The translations under genes were made by a program, and so were the position numbers. The notes beneath the pieces were generated by a model. It did not search any database, had not been told where the DNA came from, and saw only the letters and a program-made list of their open reading frames with translations. Shown here piece by piece: positions 18,751 through 27,010 of a stretch of DNA of 64,000 nucleotides (position 1 is its first letter; each line of letters opens with the position of its first letter). Origin of the DNA: Hydractinia symbiolongicarpus (lineage: Eukaryota; Cnidaria; Hydrozoa; Anthoathecata; Hydractiniidae); contig NC_079886.1 of NCBI RefSeq assembly GCF_029227915.1, positions 12,237,501 to 12,301,500 on the forward strand, written 5' to 3'.

Positions 18751-18945
18751 CTATTTATTGTATATTTTGAATGACTGCAGAGAATTACATGTCATGGTAC
18801 ATGCACAGCCGCCCCCGTTATATGTGATATATTCGTGATAGCAGTACCAGCATAGCATTTTACCACCTACCACGAACCTCCGACCACAGGTACATTTGTC
18901 ATATGCATCTAGTACTGTCAAACAGTCACTGCATTCCTCATTCAT
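18751..18945 (-). CDS. Cysteine-rich zinc-binding-like small protein
   Basis: Intact 64-residue frame; the ATG at 18945 follows CTTAATAA and the stop lies 1 bp before the next gene's start. Cysteines come as CSDC (5-8), CTCG (18-21), CWYCYH (32-37) and CACTMTC (47-53). The paired pattern with a nearby His is like a small zinc ribbon or double zinc finger. It could bind nucleic acid or act in thiol chemistry; function is not recognised. Overlaps the upstream gene by 8 bp. Confidence 0.65.
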   Translation of the reverse strand: MNEECSDCLTVLDAYDKCTCGRRFVVGGKMLCWYCYHEYITYNGGGCACTMTCNSLQSFKIYNK

Positions 18946-19114
18946 TTATTAAGACATCAAGATGAGCCTCCAAATCCTTAATCCTCGATTCATTAGACCC
19001 CTCCTTCTCCTCTTGTACATATGCCAGGGTTACAAGTGGTAGGGATAGACCGATAGCGGTAAGGAAGGTCATGAATAACATACTTTTCAAGCTATATTGA
19101 CAGATGATACACAT
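18938..19114 (-). CDS. Small single-pass membrane protein with charged tail
   Basis: Intact 58-residue frame, ATG at 19114-19112 right after ATATAATAA. It starts MCIICQYSLKSMLFMTFLTA, has one hydrophobic helix (MLFMTFLTAIGLSLPLVTLAY) near residues 12-32, then a charged helical tail (ESRIKDLEAHLDVLINE). It overlaps the next gene by 8 bp, so these two and the 18240-18749 gene look like a co-oriented cluster. No family recognised. Confidence 0.6.
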   Translation of the reverse strand: MCIICQYSLKSMLFMTFLTAIGLSLPLVTLAYVQEEKEGSNESRIKDLEAHLDVLINE

Positions 19115-19124
19115 TTATTATATA

Positions 19125-19340
19125 TTACACATATTCGAGCACCTCGGGATCCTTTTCAACAGCCTTATTGCACATGTCCTGGGTCTTGAACCTATCGGGT
19201 ACATACTTCAGCATGTAGGGATATTTTTCGACGGCCTTGTTGCACATTTCCTGCGTTTTGAATCTATCCGGTAAATGTATGATTTGCCAATGATCTTTTT
19301 CAACAGTTTTGTTACACATGGATTGTGTCTTGAAGCTCAT
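19125..19340 (-). CDS. Three-unit 24-residue repeat protein
   Basis: The 71-residue frame begins at 19340 after GATAAAG. It consists of three units of 24 residues: MSFKTQSMCNKTVEKD..., PDRFKTQEMCNKAVEK..., PDRFKTQDMCNKAVEK.... The signature FKTQxMCNKAVEK is regular. The units resemble the DUF4116-type repeats known from giant viruses, though I cannot confirm the family here. It is a shorter sibling of the gene at 19407-20128, and may be its severed C-terminal part or a separate gene with its own start motif. Role unknown; a protein-binding surface is likely. Confidence 0.6.
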   Translation of the reverse strand: MSFKTQSMCNKTVEKDHWQIIHLPDRFKTQEMCNKAVEKYPYMLKYVPDRFKTQDMCNKAVEKDPEVLEYV

Positions 19341-19406
19341 CTTTATCAGTAGTATTTATCTTGCAACAATTGCTGTAAGATAACGTTTTCAGGCCAATCC
19401 CCAATA
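19341..19406. other. Spacer between the two repeat-protein genes
   Basis: 66 bp without coding. It carries the AGATAAATACTACTGATAAAG run (read on the minus strand) that precedes the 19340 start. Confidence 0.4.
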
Positions 19407-20128
19407 TTATTTGAGACCTACCTTTTTATCCTCTGAAAAGCACCAATCGATGACCCTATCAGGATGCCAGGCTAATGGAAGAATATCCCCCTTAATTCCG
19501 GCCTTTCCCATCTTTCTGTAATAGTAGGCCTCGAGTAGTTCGGGCTCCTCCTCAACAACCATATCCCATATGTCCAGCGTGATAAACCAGTCCGGACCAT
19601 ATCTGAGCACCCAAGGCTTCTTTTCAACAACCTTATTACACATGCCTTGTGTCACGAGTCGATCCGGCACCCAGTAGAGCATTTCGGGATCCCCCTCAAC
19701 GGCCCTGTTACACATGTCCTGCGTCTTGAACCGGTCCAGCACATTCATGATCAGCCGGAAATCCCCTTCAACGGCTTTGCTGCACATGTCTTGTGTCTTG
19801 AATTGATCCGGCACCTACCCGAACATATGGGGGTACATTTCAAAATACTTATTGCACATGTCTTGTGTCTTGAACCGATCCGGCACATATTCGAGCATCC
19901 AGAGTTTCTTTGCAACAACCTTATTACACATGCCTTGTGTCTTGAACCGATCCGGCACATATTCGAGTGCATAGAGGGATCCTCGTCAACAATCCTGATC
20001 CATCTGGGTGGCCTCTTTGGTACGCCCTCCAATAAGCTAATTAATTCAGCTTTACGTAATCTATAATACCCTGTTAAACCACGACATTTTGCAATATCAC
20101 GTATTTGTTTGACAGTTTTTAATTCCAT
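19407..20128 (-). pseudogene. SAP-like module plus six 24-residue repeats, frameshifted
   Basis: The ATG at 20128-20126 follows ATATAATAAAGAGA and lies in the right TIR. Residues 1-34 (MELKTVKQIRDIAKCRGLTG, YYRLRKAELISLLE) form a SAP-like helix-extended-loop-helix, nearly identical to the start of the polymerase. A frame change near 19975 is followed by repeat units with VPDRFKTQGMCNKVV, VPDRFKTQDMCNKYF, an in-frame TAG at about 19817, then VPDQFKTQDMCSKAV, VLDRFKTQDMCNRAV, VPDRLVTQGMCNKVV and GPDWFITLDIWDMVV. The C-terminus is LAWHPDRVIDWCFSEDKK, a distinctive cap. DUF4116-like repeats are a tentative label. The SAP module would bind DNA, perhaps the TIR itself. Confidence 0.7.
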
Positions 20129-20464
20129 TCTCTTTATTATATAGAATTTTGCATTGTCGGAAGATTTCATTCTGCTCAAAAACTAACGCATCTTATTGCG
20201 CATGCGTTGATTTTTTGATGAATATTACTATCATTAGGGAATTCCCTTTTTACTCATTTGCTGTATACTTTGATGTGCGTTAATTTTTAGGGAATTGCGC
20301 TAGAATCTTGATGAAGTCATTGAGGTGAGTAATAGGTCTTATTTAGATTAATATGGGATGGTCTTGGATGTTGCGGTGAATACTAGGTCTTATGTAGATT
20401 AATATGAGGGTTGCCGTGACGTCACTGTTGTACGCGCACGCGACTGCGCCATTTTCTAATCTCT
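20035..20464 (-). repeat. Polinton right terminal inverted repeat
   Basis: 430 bp matching the reverse complement of 4673-5152. It ends TTTTCTAATCTCT at 20464 and includes the start of the repeat-protein gene. Relative to the left TIR it lacks the 8-bp insertion and part of the 51-bp tandem unit. Confidence 0.9.
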
Positions 20465-20655
20465 AACGCAGTCTTCTTTTTTCCCAATTTTACAAACATT
20501 ATTGAGATACGCACACAAGCGGCGTAAAACTACGACGCGGGCTGAGGTTGGAATTTAAAAGTCGTGACGTTACGGCAATAAGCTAAAAAATCGGTCGAAG
20601 AAGAAGAAGGATCTCGGATGTAATAAAAAATCTTAATAATTTAAACTCGTCGGAG
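20465..20655 (+). repeat. Right half of the repeat split by the Polinton
   Basis: AACGCAGT directly follows the Polinton end. TTTCCCAATT, GAGATACGCACACA, AAAAGTCGTGACGTTACGG and AATCGGTCGAAGAAGAAGAA then follow in the same order as at 687-880. Confidence 0.8.
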
Positions 20656-20659
20656 AAGA

Positions 20660-20934
20660 CAAAACTTAACACTTAAGACTTGGGTGTTGGGCCAACAAAG
20701 AAGTCATCGTATCGCCCTCATGCTGCTTCTATAATAGTTTAAAAAAATCTTCAAATCTTCTCAAAATAGCATCATTCAGTCTAAGGTTTTCTAGTGGGTA
20801 TACTCCACAGTTACAACAGTTGAAATTGGATAGTTAAACTTTAACATTTTTACTTTTTTTTAAACCTTCAGCATCTTCACGTATATTCTCCAAGACTCGA
20901 CTTCAATACCAGGGCTTTTGTAATATTTTTGAAT
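20660..20934. other. Non-coding stretch
   Basis: AT-rich; no gene or repeat recognised. Confidence 0.35.
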
Positions 20935-22080
20935 TTACGGTAACGACAAATTTTATCATTGCGAACTTATTAGACGATAAATTTGTATTTTCATTTTTTT
21001 GCACCATGACACTGTTAGGCCACGTCGCTTATAATGACTTTTACTTTGAACTTAAGTTTAAATTTTGTTTTCATTTTTAACTTAACTTTGACTTTGACAT
21101 TTATATTAGATTTTAATTCGTCTTTGCAAAATTGATTTTACGCGTTGACGCTCCTCGGCCACCATAGATATGCTTTGTTTACTTGCAATGTATTAATTTG
21201 TCATACAAGTTGTTGTTAACATTTGATGATAACATGGGGTAATAGTATGTAGCTATCAGCCAAGCAACGGGCCGTTCTAATGGTATTTTTATTATTCTTG
21301 GTGTTAAATGAGGTAGAATATGATGATATGAGTAGCTAGCTGGCTGGGTGACTTGTTCCAAACAAAAATGAAAATCAAGCTGTTTACCGAAATTGGTGAT
21401 TTTGCTGTTATATATCCCGTGTCTCCAGTTATTGAGTGTGGCTACCTTATTTTCTGTAAAAGTAATATTAGCTAGCCTTACTGCTTTTCTTTAACAATAG
21501 CCGTCGTGTGTATGTTTGTCTATCGGTTACAGAAACACGAAAACAATTTATAAAGAACGGATTTTTTTTGGATTTTTTCACGAGTTGACGACTAGTTTTA
21601 AAGAATAGTTGATCTTGTGGATGTCTTACCCCAAGAAGGTATAAAGAGAGAAGGAAATACATCTCAGTAGTTTCTATTGAAACCATACGTTGCCGATCTG
21701 CAGGTTGCTGTATTGTTTTCAAATTCAATTTTAAACGGGCTAACGACTAGTCTTACATATTACTTAAATAAAGTGATTTTATTAGTTGGAAATTTATTGC
21801 ATGCTAATTTAAATTTACCGTGTCGAGTGCTTTGTTGTTAATTATCGTACGAGCAATTAACGTTGTTATTACACTATCAATACCCTCTTTACAACTGTGT
21901 TAACTACGATTTTGTGAAACTAGAAGTTAACAGTCAACATTGTGATGATATATTCTTCAAATTAGCCTGTAAACAACTAACATCCCGAAAATTGCTCATA
22001 ACTAATCTCGTTTTCATGTTATTCTGCTTTTTCGCATGTATATTTCGCGGAACAAAATGGATATGGAAATAAGTCTATTT
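20935..22080 (-). repeat. Right arm of inverted repeat outside the Polinton
   Basis: Contains inverse copies of the left-flank blocks: B' at about 20950-21180 (CGTTGACGCTCCTCGGCCAC) and A' at about 21980-22080 (CTCATAACTAATCTCGTTTT, ATTTCGCGGAACAAAATGG). The roughly 800 bp between them (21180-21980) have no counterpart on the left and no recognisable gene. The ORFs at 21179-21361 and 21468-21728 have no features I recognise. Confidence 0.6.
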
Positions 22081-22300
22081 CAGATATCTGGTCACCTTTT
22101 AAAGCTTTGTAATAAATTATAAAGCCTGAATAAAAAGCCGATTCGTTTTCTTTTATCTTAAAAATGTCGCAATTTTTTGCTGAGGCTAGAAAATATTGAG
22201 CGGTACTAGTCTAGTGCACTTGTTAAAAAGTACAGAAACCGCAAGGTAATATAATAGTTCAAAATTTTATTTAGCCGGAGTGGAATATTTTAAAATACCA

Positions 22301-22585
22301 GTCGTTAGCCCGTGGAAAATCCACGGGTTCGCCCGTCCTTTTTATACCGCATTGCGTGCTTCTCGCTATTGCGCAGCTAAGCTACCATTTTGCGTGACAG
22401 ACGGACGGACGGACGGACGGACGGACGGACGGACGGACGGACGGACGGACGGACGGACGGACGGACGGACGGACGGACGGACGGACGGACGGACGGACGG
22501 ACGGACGGACGGACGGACGGACGGACGGACGGACGGACGGACGGACGGACGGACGTATACGGGCATTATAATATAGATTAGAATT
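22301..22585 (+). mobile_element. Short structured element carrying an (ACGG)n tract
   Basis: It opens with a hairpin, CCCGTGGA (22309-22316) AAA TCCACGGG (22320-22327). There follows a GC-richer unique segment with GTTCGCCCGTCC, a long ACGG tract, then GTATACGGGCATTATAATATAG. A unique head, a microsatellite and a short fixed tail is a layout I associate with dispersed non-autonomous, possibly Helitron-like, elements in invertebrates. The class is uncertain and no target duplication is evident. Confidence 0.45.
22401..22555 (+). repeat. (ACGG)n microsatellite, about 39 units
   Basis: 155 bp of near-perfect tetranucleotide. It produces long low-complexity frames (DGRT repeats on plus, RPSV repeats on minus) that are not genes. 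Confidence 0.97.
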
Positions 22586-22932
22586 TTTTAAAAATATTAC
22601 CACTTATCTGTTCAGTCATTAAATAATATAGATATTACCATGTCATGAACAAGCGAGTTTATTCTAGGCTACGTTTCGACAGCTACACCTGTCATCGACG
22701 GGAAATGATCGTAATCATCTTTGGCTACATATTATTTGAAGAGATAATTAGAGGATCGAAATTAACCAATCAGATCACAGCAATTAAAGCAATTAACTTT
22801 TCACGGACCCAGATAAAAGCAATAGGTTGATTAAAATCTGCGCTTTTTCTAAAAGTTCGCTTTATGTTACGTTTTTTTTTCTAAAAGTTCGCTTTTTGTT
22901 ACGTCTGTCCCGAATCATTTTTGCTCTTTCTC

Positions 22933-23560
22933 CTAAATATTCGCTTTCCGAAGTGCGGGTAACCATATTTCTGGAAGTTGATAGGAAATACTATTGATAT
23001 GAGTACTTCTGTCTATACTATTTATGGTTTCTTTCACTTCTCTTGCTGTCCAACCAGACGCTCGGTCTATGATATCTTTATTGTCCCAGTCAATAACATG
23101 ATCATTCTTCTAGCTATGGTCCGCAATCTCGTTTTTGTCTGTATCTGCGTTGCGTACGGCTCTTTTGTGTTCTTGCACACGTTGTTTGAACATTCGTTTT
23201 GTTTCACAGACATAAACAGCATTACAATCCTTACACGGGATTTCGTAGACAATATTACATTGACTCTCTACACATATTTGTCTTTCGGATGCAACCGTAT
23301 ACTACGTCGCGTTTTTTTAGATTGAAACACTGGCTTTATTTTATGATCTTTCAATACCCGACTAAGTATGTTACTTGTCTCTGGTATACACAGCACACAC
23401 ACTGTAGCTACTGGTTCATTTTTTGCATCCTCATCCCTGTCACTTTTTTTATCAGTTCTGGTCCTGATTTTCCTCTCAACCTTTTTAATGCTTTGTCTCG
23501 AATACCCATTAAGGCGTTGTTTATATGAGATAACTCTTTCTTTCAGTCACACACATAAAT
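22933..23560 (-). pseudogene. Penelope-like element remnant: RT tail, connector and GIY-YIG domain
   Basis: Read on the minus strand, the first frame (23560 to about 23274) contains RLNGYSRQSIKKVERKIRTR, VCVLCIPETSNILSRVLKDH and QSKKTRRSIRLHPKDK, like the region between RT and endonuclease in Penelope-like elements. After a shift and a stop near 23270, another frame reads NIVYEIPCKDCNAVYVCETK, RMFKQRVQEHKRAVRNADTD and ASGWTAREVKETINSIDRST, ending at a TAG at 22933-22935. This is a GIY-YIG nuclease domain with a second motif of YVCET where Gly is usual (YxGET). A further stop occurs after EIADHS. It is an inactive 3' fragment; the reverse transcriptase core is missing. Confidence 0.75.
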
Positions 23561-23649
23561 AGCTGAAGAATATCACAATAAGAAAACTGAGTAGATATAT
23601 CGAACGGATAAGGCCATAAGAGACGCTATTGAAGTCGAAAAAGTCGAAA

Positions 23650-24620
23650 TCACACAGAAATTTGCAAGAAATTTACTTCAATCGACACCACTAACAACGT
23701 TTTCGAGACCTTGGTCTCCAATATTCTCGAACCTCTCAGACAGAGTAGTGAGGCACGAGTTATTTCCATTGAGAGTCGATTTCTAAGCCACGTTATTACA
23801 GTTCCATAATTTTTATTGTTTTTTTCCAACAATTTTTTCACTAGCATAGATAGAAACTTGCTGCACTCGTTTCCAACACCTCCATTGGTACCAACTATCA
23901 ATGATGTAAAACTTCCATGTTCGATTTCCAAAATACAATGTAAATACTCTCTCCTTTTCGCTTGCTCGTGCCGCTGGAAAATTTTATGGGTCGCCTTATT
24001 TCTGGATACTTTGGAGTTGACGTGCGTTATTCTAACATCAGAAAATATCTCGGGCTTTATTATCAAGCCGGGATTCGTCTCCTGTGTTGGTAGTGCGGTA
24101 AGCAAACTGTTCTGTTGTAACTGGGATGAGGTGCAGTTCTGACTGAACAACTCGGCAAACTCTGTCAAGACAAATGGTGAGGAAATCTTTGATATTATCG
24201 TGATGACTCACGATAAATCCACCTTTTTTGCAAGACATTGCATGGTACTCATCGAACTTTTCGCCGCAAGCACCCTTCGAGGGTAGGTTCTTCAGCTTTT
24301 CATTGTAACGTAGGCGTATCGCATCTCTAAATTCCTCCTTCTTTAAATCCAAATTCTGTTCTTTTATGGGCAGTGCGTTTAGCCACGAACTTGCTCCTTT
24401 ATCGCAGGCTTGAATAACCACTTGTTTCAGGTGTTTCGGTAAGGTGTCATGAACCGATTTAATAAAGTCTGATTTCTGCTTAGTCTTATTCTTAGAATTT
24501 TACTTTTTAGTTGTTGCTGCGAATTTCCTTTTTATCTGCCTAACTCAGTATGTTTTCTTGTCTTGTAATTGATTTTACATGGTTTTTTGTAATTTCGTTT
24601 GAGGCGCAGTATTGGTCTTT
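23650..24620 (-). pseudogene. Retroelement ORF, C-terminal part (after SINE interruption)
   Basis: Minus-strand frames carry LTKEAKDQYCASNEITKNHV (about 24620), then KSDFIKSVHDTLPKHLKQVV, DKGASSWLNALPIKEQNLDL, EEFRDAIRLRYNEKLKNLPS and CGEKFDEYHAMSCKKGGFIV. A frameshift near 24045 leads to SDVRITHVNSKVSRNKATHK, LEIEHGSFTSLIVGTNGGVG and RASLLCLRGSR, ending at 23650. The Cys/His spacing (CGEKFDEYHAMSCKKGGF) and LRGSR are hallmarks I recognise from abundant reverse-transcriptase-linked ORFs in cnidarian genomes. I cannot name the family. The upstream continuation is at 24979-25242. Confidence 0.6.
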
Positions 24621-24639
24621 GGCTTCTTTAGTTAATGAC

Positions 24640-24977
24640 TTGATAGATGGATAGATGGATAGGTGGATAGATAGATAGATAGATGTGCATATTTTATATG
24701 GCTAGCCTCACTAATATCGATGGATATACCCTGTCTATTATTTCCAGGAGGGGCCATGGCTTAGATGGAGAGTCCTAGAGTATTTAATGCTCATTTTGAG
24801 ATACGCAGACCCAATTAGGGCCTGCGCTCTACTAGACAACTCCCGGCAACATCCAACGGCCCACAAATGGAGCCATCTCCCCAATTTCCCTCACATGGCT
24901 TGGGGTAACCCGGGGCTATGGTAACATTCACTCGCCCATGCACAGAGTACGAGAGCTATAACCACTAAGGCGCCACA
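24640..24977 (-). mobile_element. tRNA-derived SINE with (CTAT)n tail
   Basis: On the minus strand the element starts GTGGCGCCTTAGTGGTTATA at 24976, which matches a tRNA A-box region (TGGCxxxxTAGTGG). About 45 bp further on, CCCGGGTTACCCC lies where a tRNA B box (GGTTCGAATCC) would be, though it fits poorly. A unique body follows, and the 3' end is a CTAT/CATC microsatellite (24640-24684 on plus). Length is about 340 bp. It lies between two halves of one retroelement ORF, so it inserted into it. Confidence 0.65.
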
Positions 24978-24978
24978 A

Positions 24979-25242
24979 TACCTAAACCTCCAGCTGATGG
25001 TGCCAGTGATAGTAAATTGCGGTTCTCGACGGTTGTTCTACAATCTCCTCCAAAAAGTGTTGGAAGAAATTTATCGTTTAACAAATTATCGATAGGCGAG
25101 ACATAATCGTCAAAACCTTTAATTGTTCGGAGAAAGTAAGTAAATTTTGACTGATAGGCTTTTGTGTATGCAGCATAAGCTGATTGTGGTTGAGAATCAG
25201 CTATCGTGCAAAGAGTGTCAAGCTCTCTTTGCCATTTCTGTA
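24979..25242 (-). pseudogene. Retroelement ORF, upstream part (before SINE interruption)
   Basis: A single minus-strand frame reads VQKWQRELDTLCTIADSQPQ, SAYAAYTKAYQSKFTYFLRT, IKGFDDYVSPIDNLLNDKFL and LSLAPSAGGLGI, ending exactly where the SINE starts. The FTYFLRTI...LPTLFGG...GGLGI order is that of the retroelement ORF resumed at 24620, so these are two parts of one former gene. A stop lies just upstream at about 25243, beyond which no related coding is seen. Confidence 0.6.
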
Positions 25243-26366
25243 CTAGTCAGGGTCGGATGGACGTATAAGCAAGATAAGCGCGCGCTTACTTTCAAAAACG
25301 TAGAAAAAAAGCCCCGTTTCGTGTGTAGTTTTCCTTGCATTATTTAGGAAGTCTGGTAAGGAAGTTGTGTTTTTGCTTATTGCGCTTATTGAGTTTCCTA
25401 AACAAAGTAGATAGATACTCCTCTGAGTAAGCGAAACGAAAAGTAACTTTGCTTTATCGTTTATTAAAAAATAAGCAAGTAAGCGTATCAAAGTTGATAT
25501 ATTTGTTTTTTTGGATGGAGAGAATGCGGAGACCAAAAACTACTTTGCTATTCCGTATGAGCAAAAAAGCAAAAAAAAAGGCAAGGTGGACAGACTTTCT
25601 CAACCGTAACAAAATGAATGCAAACAGTCCACTTTGTTCGTGTTTATAAGAAATCAACCAAAGATGGACGGTAGAGGTAGGTACTGTGAGGTTTCTGGAT
25701 GTCTTTTTCACCATTTCTTATAAATTTCAAGTACTCAGTGTGTAGTAGTATGTAGTTTATTCCTCAACCTAAAATATCAGATTTTTTTTTGGCTTGAGAA
25801 GATTATTTTAAAGTACTTAGCTAGGTTTCTCTCTGCAAAAATATCTATAGTGAATGAGATACTTTACTTATTATTCATTATAGTAGTTGAGAATGTGTTT
25901 ACACTAACTTTTTTCACTGGTCCTGTTCAGTATGAAACTTCTGCTGTTATATTTTTTCAACAAAATGAGTTTGTAACTACTGCTTTTTCTTTGCTATTTT
26001 TTATACTCTAACCTCCCCACCACATAAATAAATATATCAAAAGAAAAATACACTCAAAATAATTCTGAAGTGTTCATGTGGTGCTTCATTTGTGTTATTT
26101 TATGCCTAGCAATATACACTAGTGGTTGGATTTTGAGGGAATATTGTGCCAGTATGATGAGTGGAAACGAAAGCTGTGTATTAAGGATATGGAAAACGTA
26201 TCCATCAATTTTCAAGCCAAGTCATCGTAGTGGTGCCCTCTGCCTAGACTACTTGATATATGTTATATAGCTATAACAAAATGGATTGAAAAAATCTTAC
26301 TAATCTTACTAATATTTTTTATTTCATAACTACCTTCCTATCTGATGTATTGTTTTTGTTATGCAG
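25243..26366. other. No gene recognised
   Basis: AT-rich sequence with short frames (for example 25454-25714 minus and 26070-26270 plus) that carry no recognisable features. It could be intron sequence of the exon-like segment that follows. Confidence 0.35.
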
Positions 26367-26540
26367 TGTCAGTGGAGATGGTAACTCTCTTTACAGATCT
26401 ATTTCTGTGTTGCTGATTCGTAATGAAATCTTGGCTTTTGAGAATTTTGATCAACCACCTAACAATATTTTTGTGCAATGTTTATTGGATGGTTGTGATG
26501 TGTATACAAAGACCAACTCAAGAGAACTGGGCATAATTAA
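26367..26540 (+). CDS. Exon-like segment resembling an OTU-type protease domain start
   Basis: The segment is bounded by TTGTTTTTGTTATGCAG, a good 3' splice site, and GTAAGC, a good 5' splice site. Between them the frame is open and reads VSGDGNSLYRSISVLLIRNE, then FDQPPNNIFVQCLLDGCDVY. The phrase GDGNSLYRSIS matches the OTU active-site signature DGNCLFRAxS except that Ser stands where the catalytic Cys is expected. If real it would be an exon of an inactive OTU-like protein, perhaps transposon-borne. One exon only, so the assignment is tentative. Confidence 0.4.
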
Positions 26541-26717
26541 GTAAGCAAAATTTGTTTCAAAATCCTTCATTTGGTCATCATTTATGTGTGTTTTATTAAT
26601 TTTAATGTTATTGAGGTATAATGAGTTTTGTATGGAATATGCACACTTAATATTTTTACTAAATGTCTAAACGCCTGTGATCAAATGCACAATGGCCCAG
26701 AAAACTCACATTGTTCT

Positions 26718-26806
26718 ATTCCAAAAATACTTCACGCAATTCCAAAAGTACCTCACGCAATTCCAAAATTATTTCACGCAATTCGAAAAACAATTCACGT
26801 AATTCC
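26718..26806 (+). repeat. 21-bp minisatellite at the edge of the satellite array
   Basis: Four-plus units of 21 bp based on ATTCCAAAAATACTTCACGC start at 26718, 26739, 26760 and 26781, with a partial fifth. Being a multiple of three, it makes a repeating IPKxxHA frame that is not a gene. Confidence 0.85.
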
Positions 26807-26815
26807 AGTAATTTT

Positions 26816-27010
26816 GTCTTTTACGGCCTAATAAGGAGTCTACACGTAACTCGAGCGGTTTCACGGGCCCAGACTCAATGAAATACGATGTATTAATCCT
26901 GAGCACTAGGCTCTAAGAAGGCTGCCAACTAAGTGCACAGCCTTTCAAATCCTCTAATATTGCCTTTTACGGCCTAATAAGGAGTGTACACGTAAATTGC
27001 GTGATTCCAC
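26816..27010 (+). repeat. Degenerate left-edge monomers
   Basis: The first two recognisable units (from CTTTTACGGCCTAATAAGGA at 26815 and GCCTTTTACGGCCTAATAAG at 26963) are diverged and shortened compared with the interior. Such decay at an array boundary is expected when unequal exchange does not reach the edge. Confidence 0.75.

Larger units (their letters stand above)
4673..20464. mobile_element. Maverick/Polinton DNA transposon, full length, decayed
   Basis: The element is bounded by long TIRs that begin AGAGATTAG on both ends, and by a 5-6 bp target duplication (AACACA left, AACGCA right, one mismatch). It encodes the hallmark Polinton set: protein-primed DNA polymerase B, retroviral-type integrase, packaging ATPase, a probable double jelly-roll major capsid protein and a probable penton protein. 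It also has membrane and coiled-coil late proteins, a BRO-like gene and a repeat protein. Length is about 15.8 kb, within the 15-20 kb usual for the class. A recognisable adenain-type cysteine protease was not found. Stops and frameshifts in polymerase, integrase, capsid and other genes show it is no longer active. Such elements are thought to be related to virus-like adintoviruses; the call rests on gene content and termini together. Confidence 0.93.

Noticed and set aside
22280-22603. Long ORFs of DGRT or RPSV repeats
   Set aside because: Translation of the ACGG microsatellite in several frames; no gene.
23199-23562. Plus-strand ORFs over the Penelope-like remnant
   Set aside because: Antisense shadows of the minus-strand GIY-YIG and connector coding.
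26070-26270. 66-codon frame upstream of the OTU-like exon
   Set aside because: No recognisable motif and no clear splice sites; could be intron.
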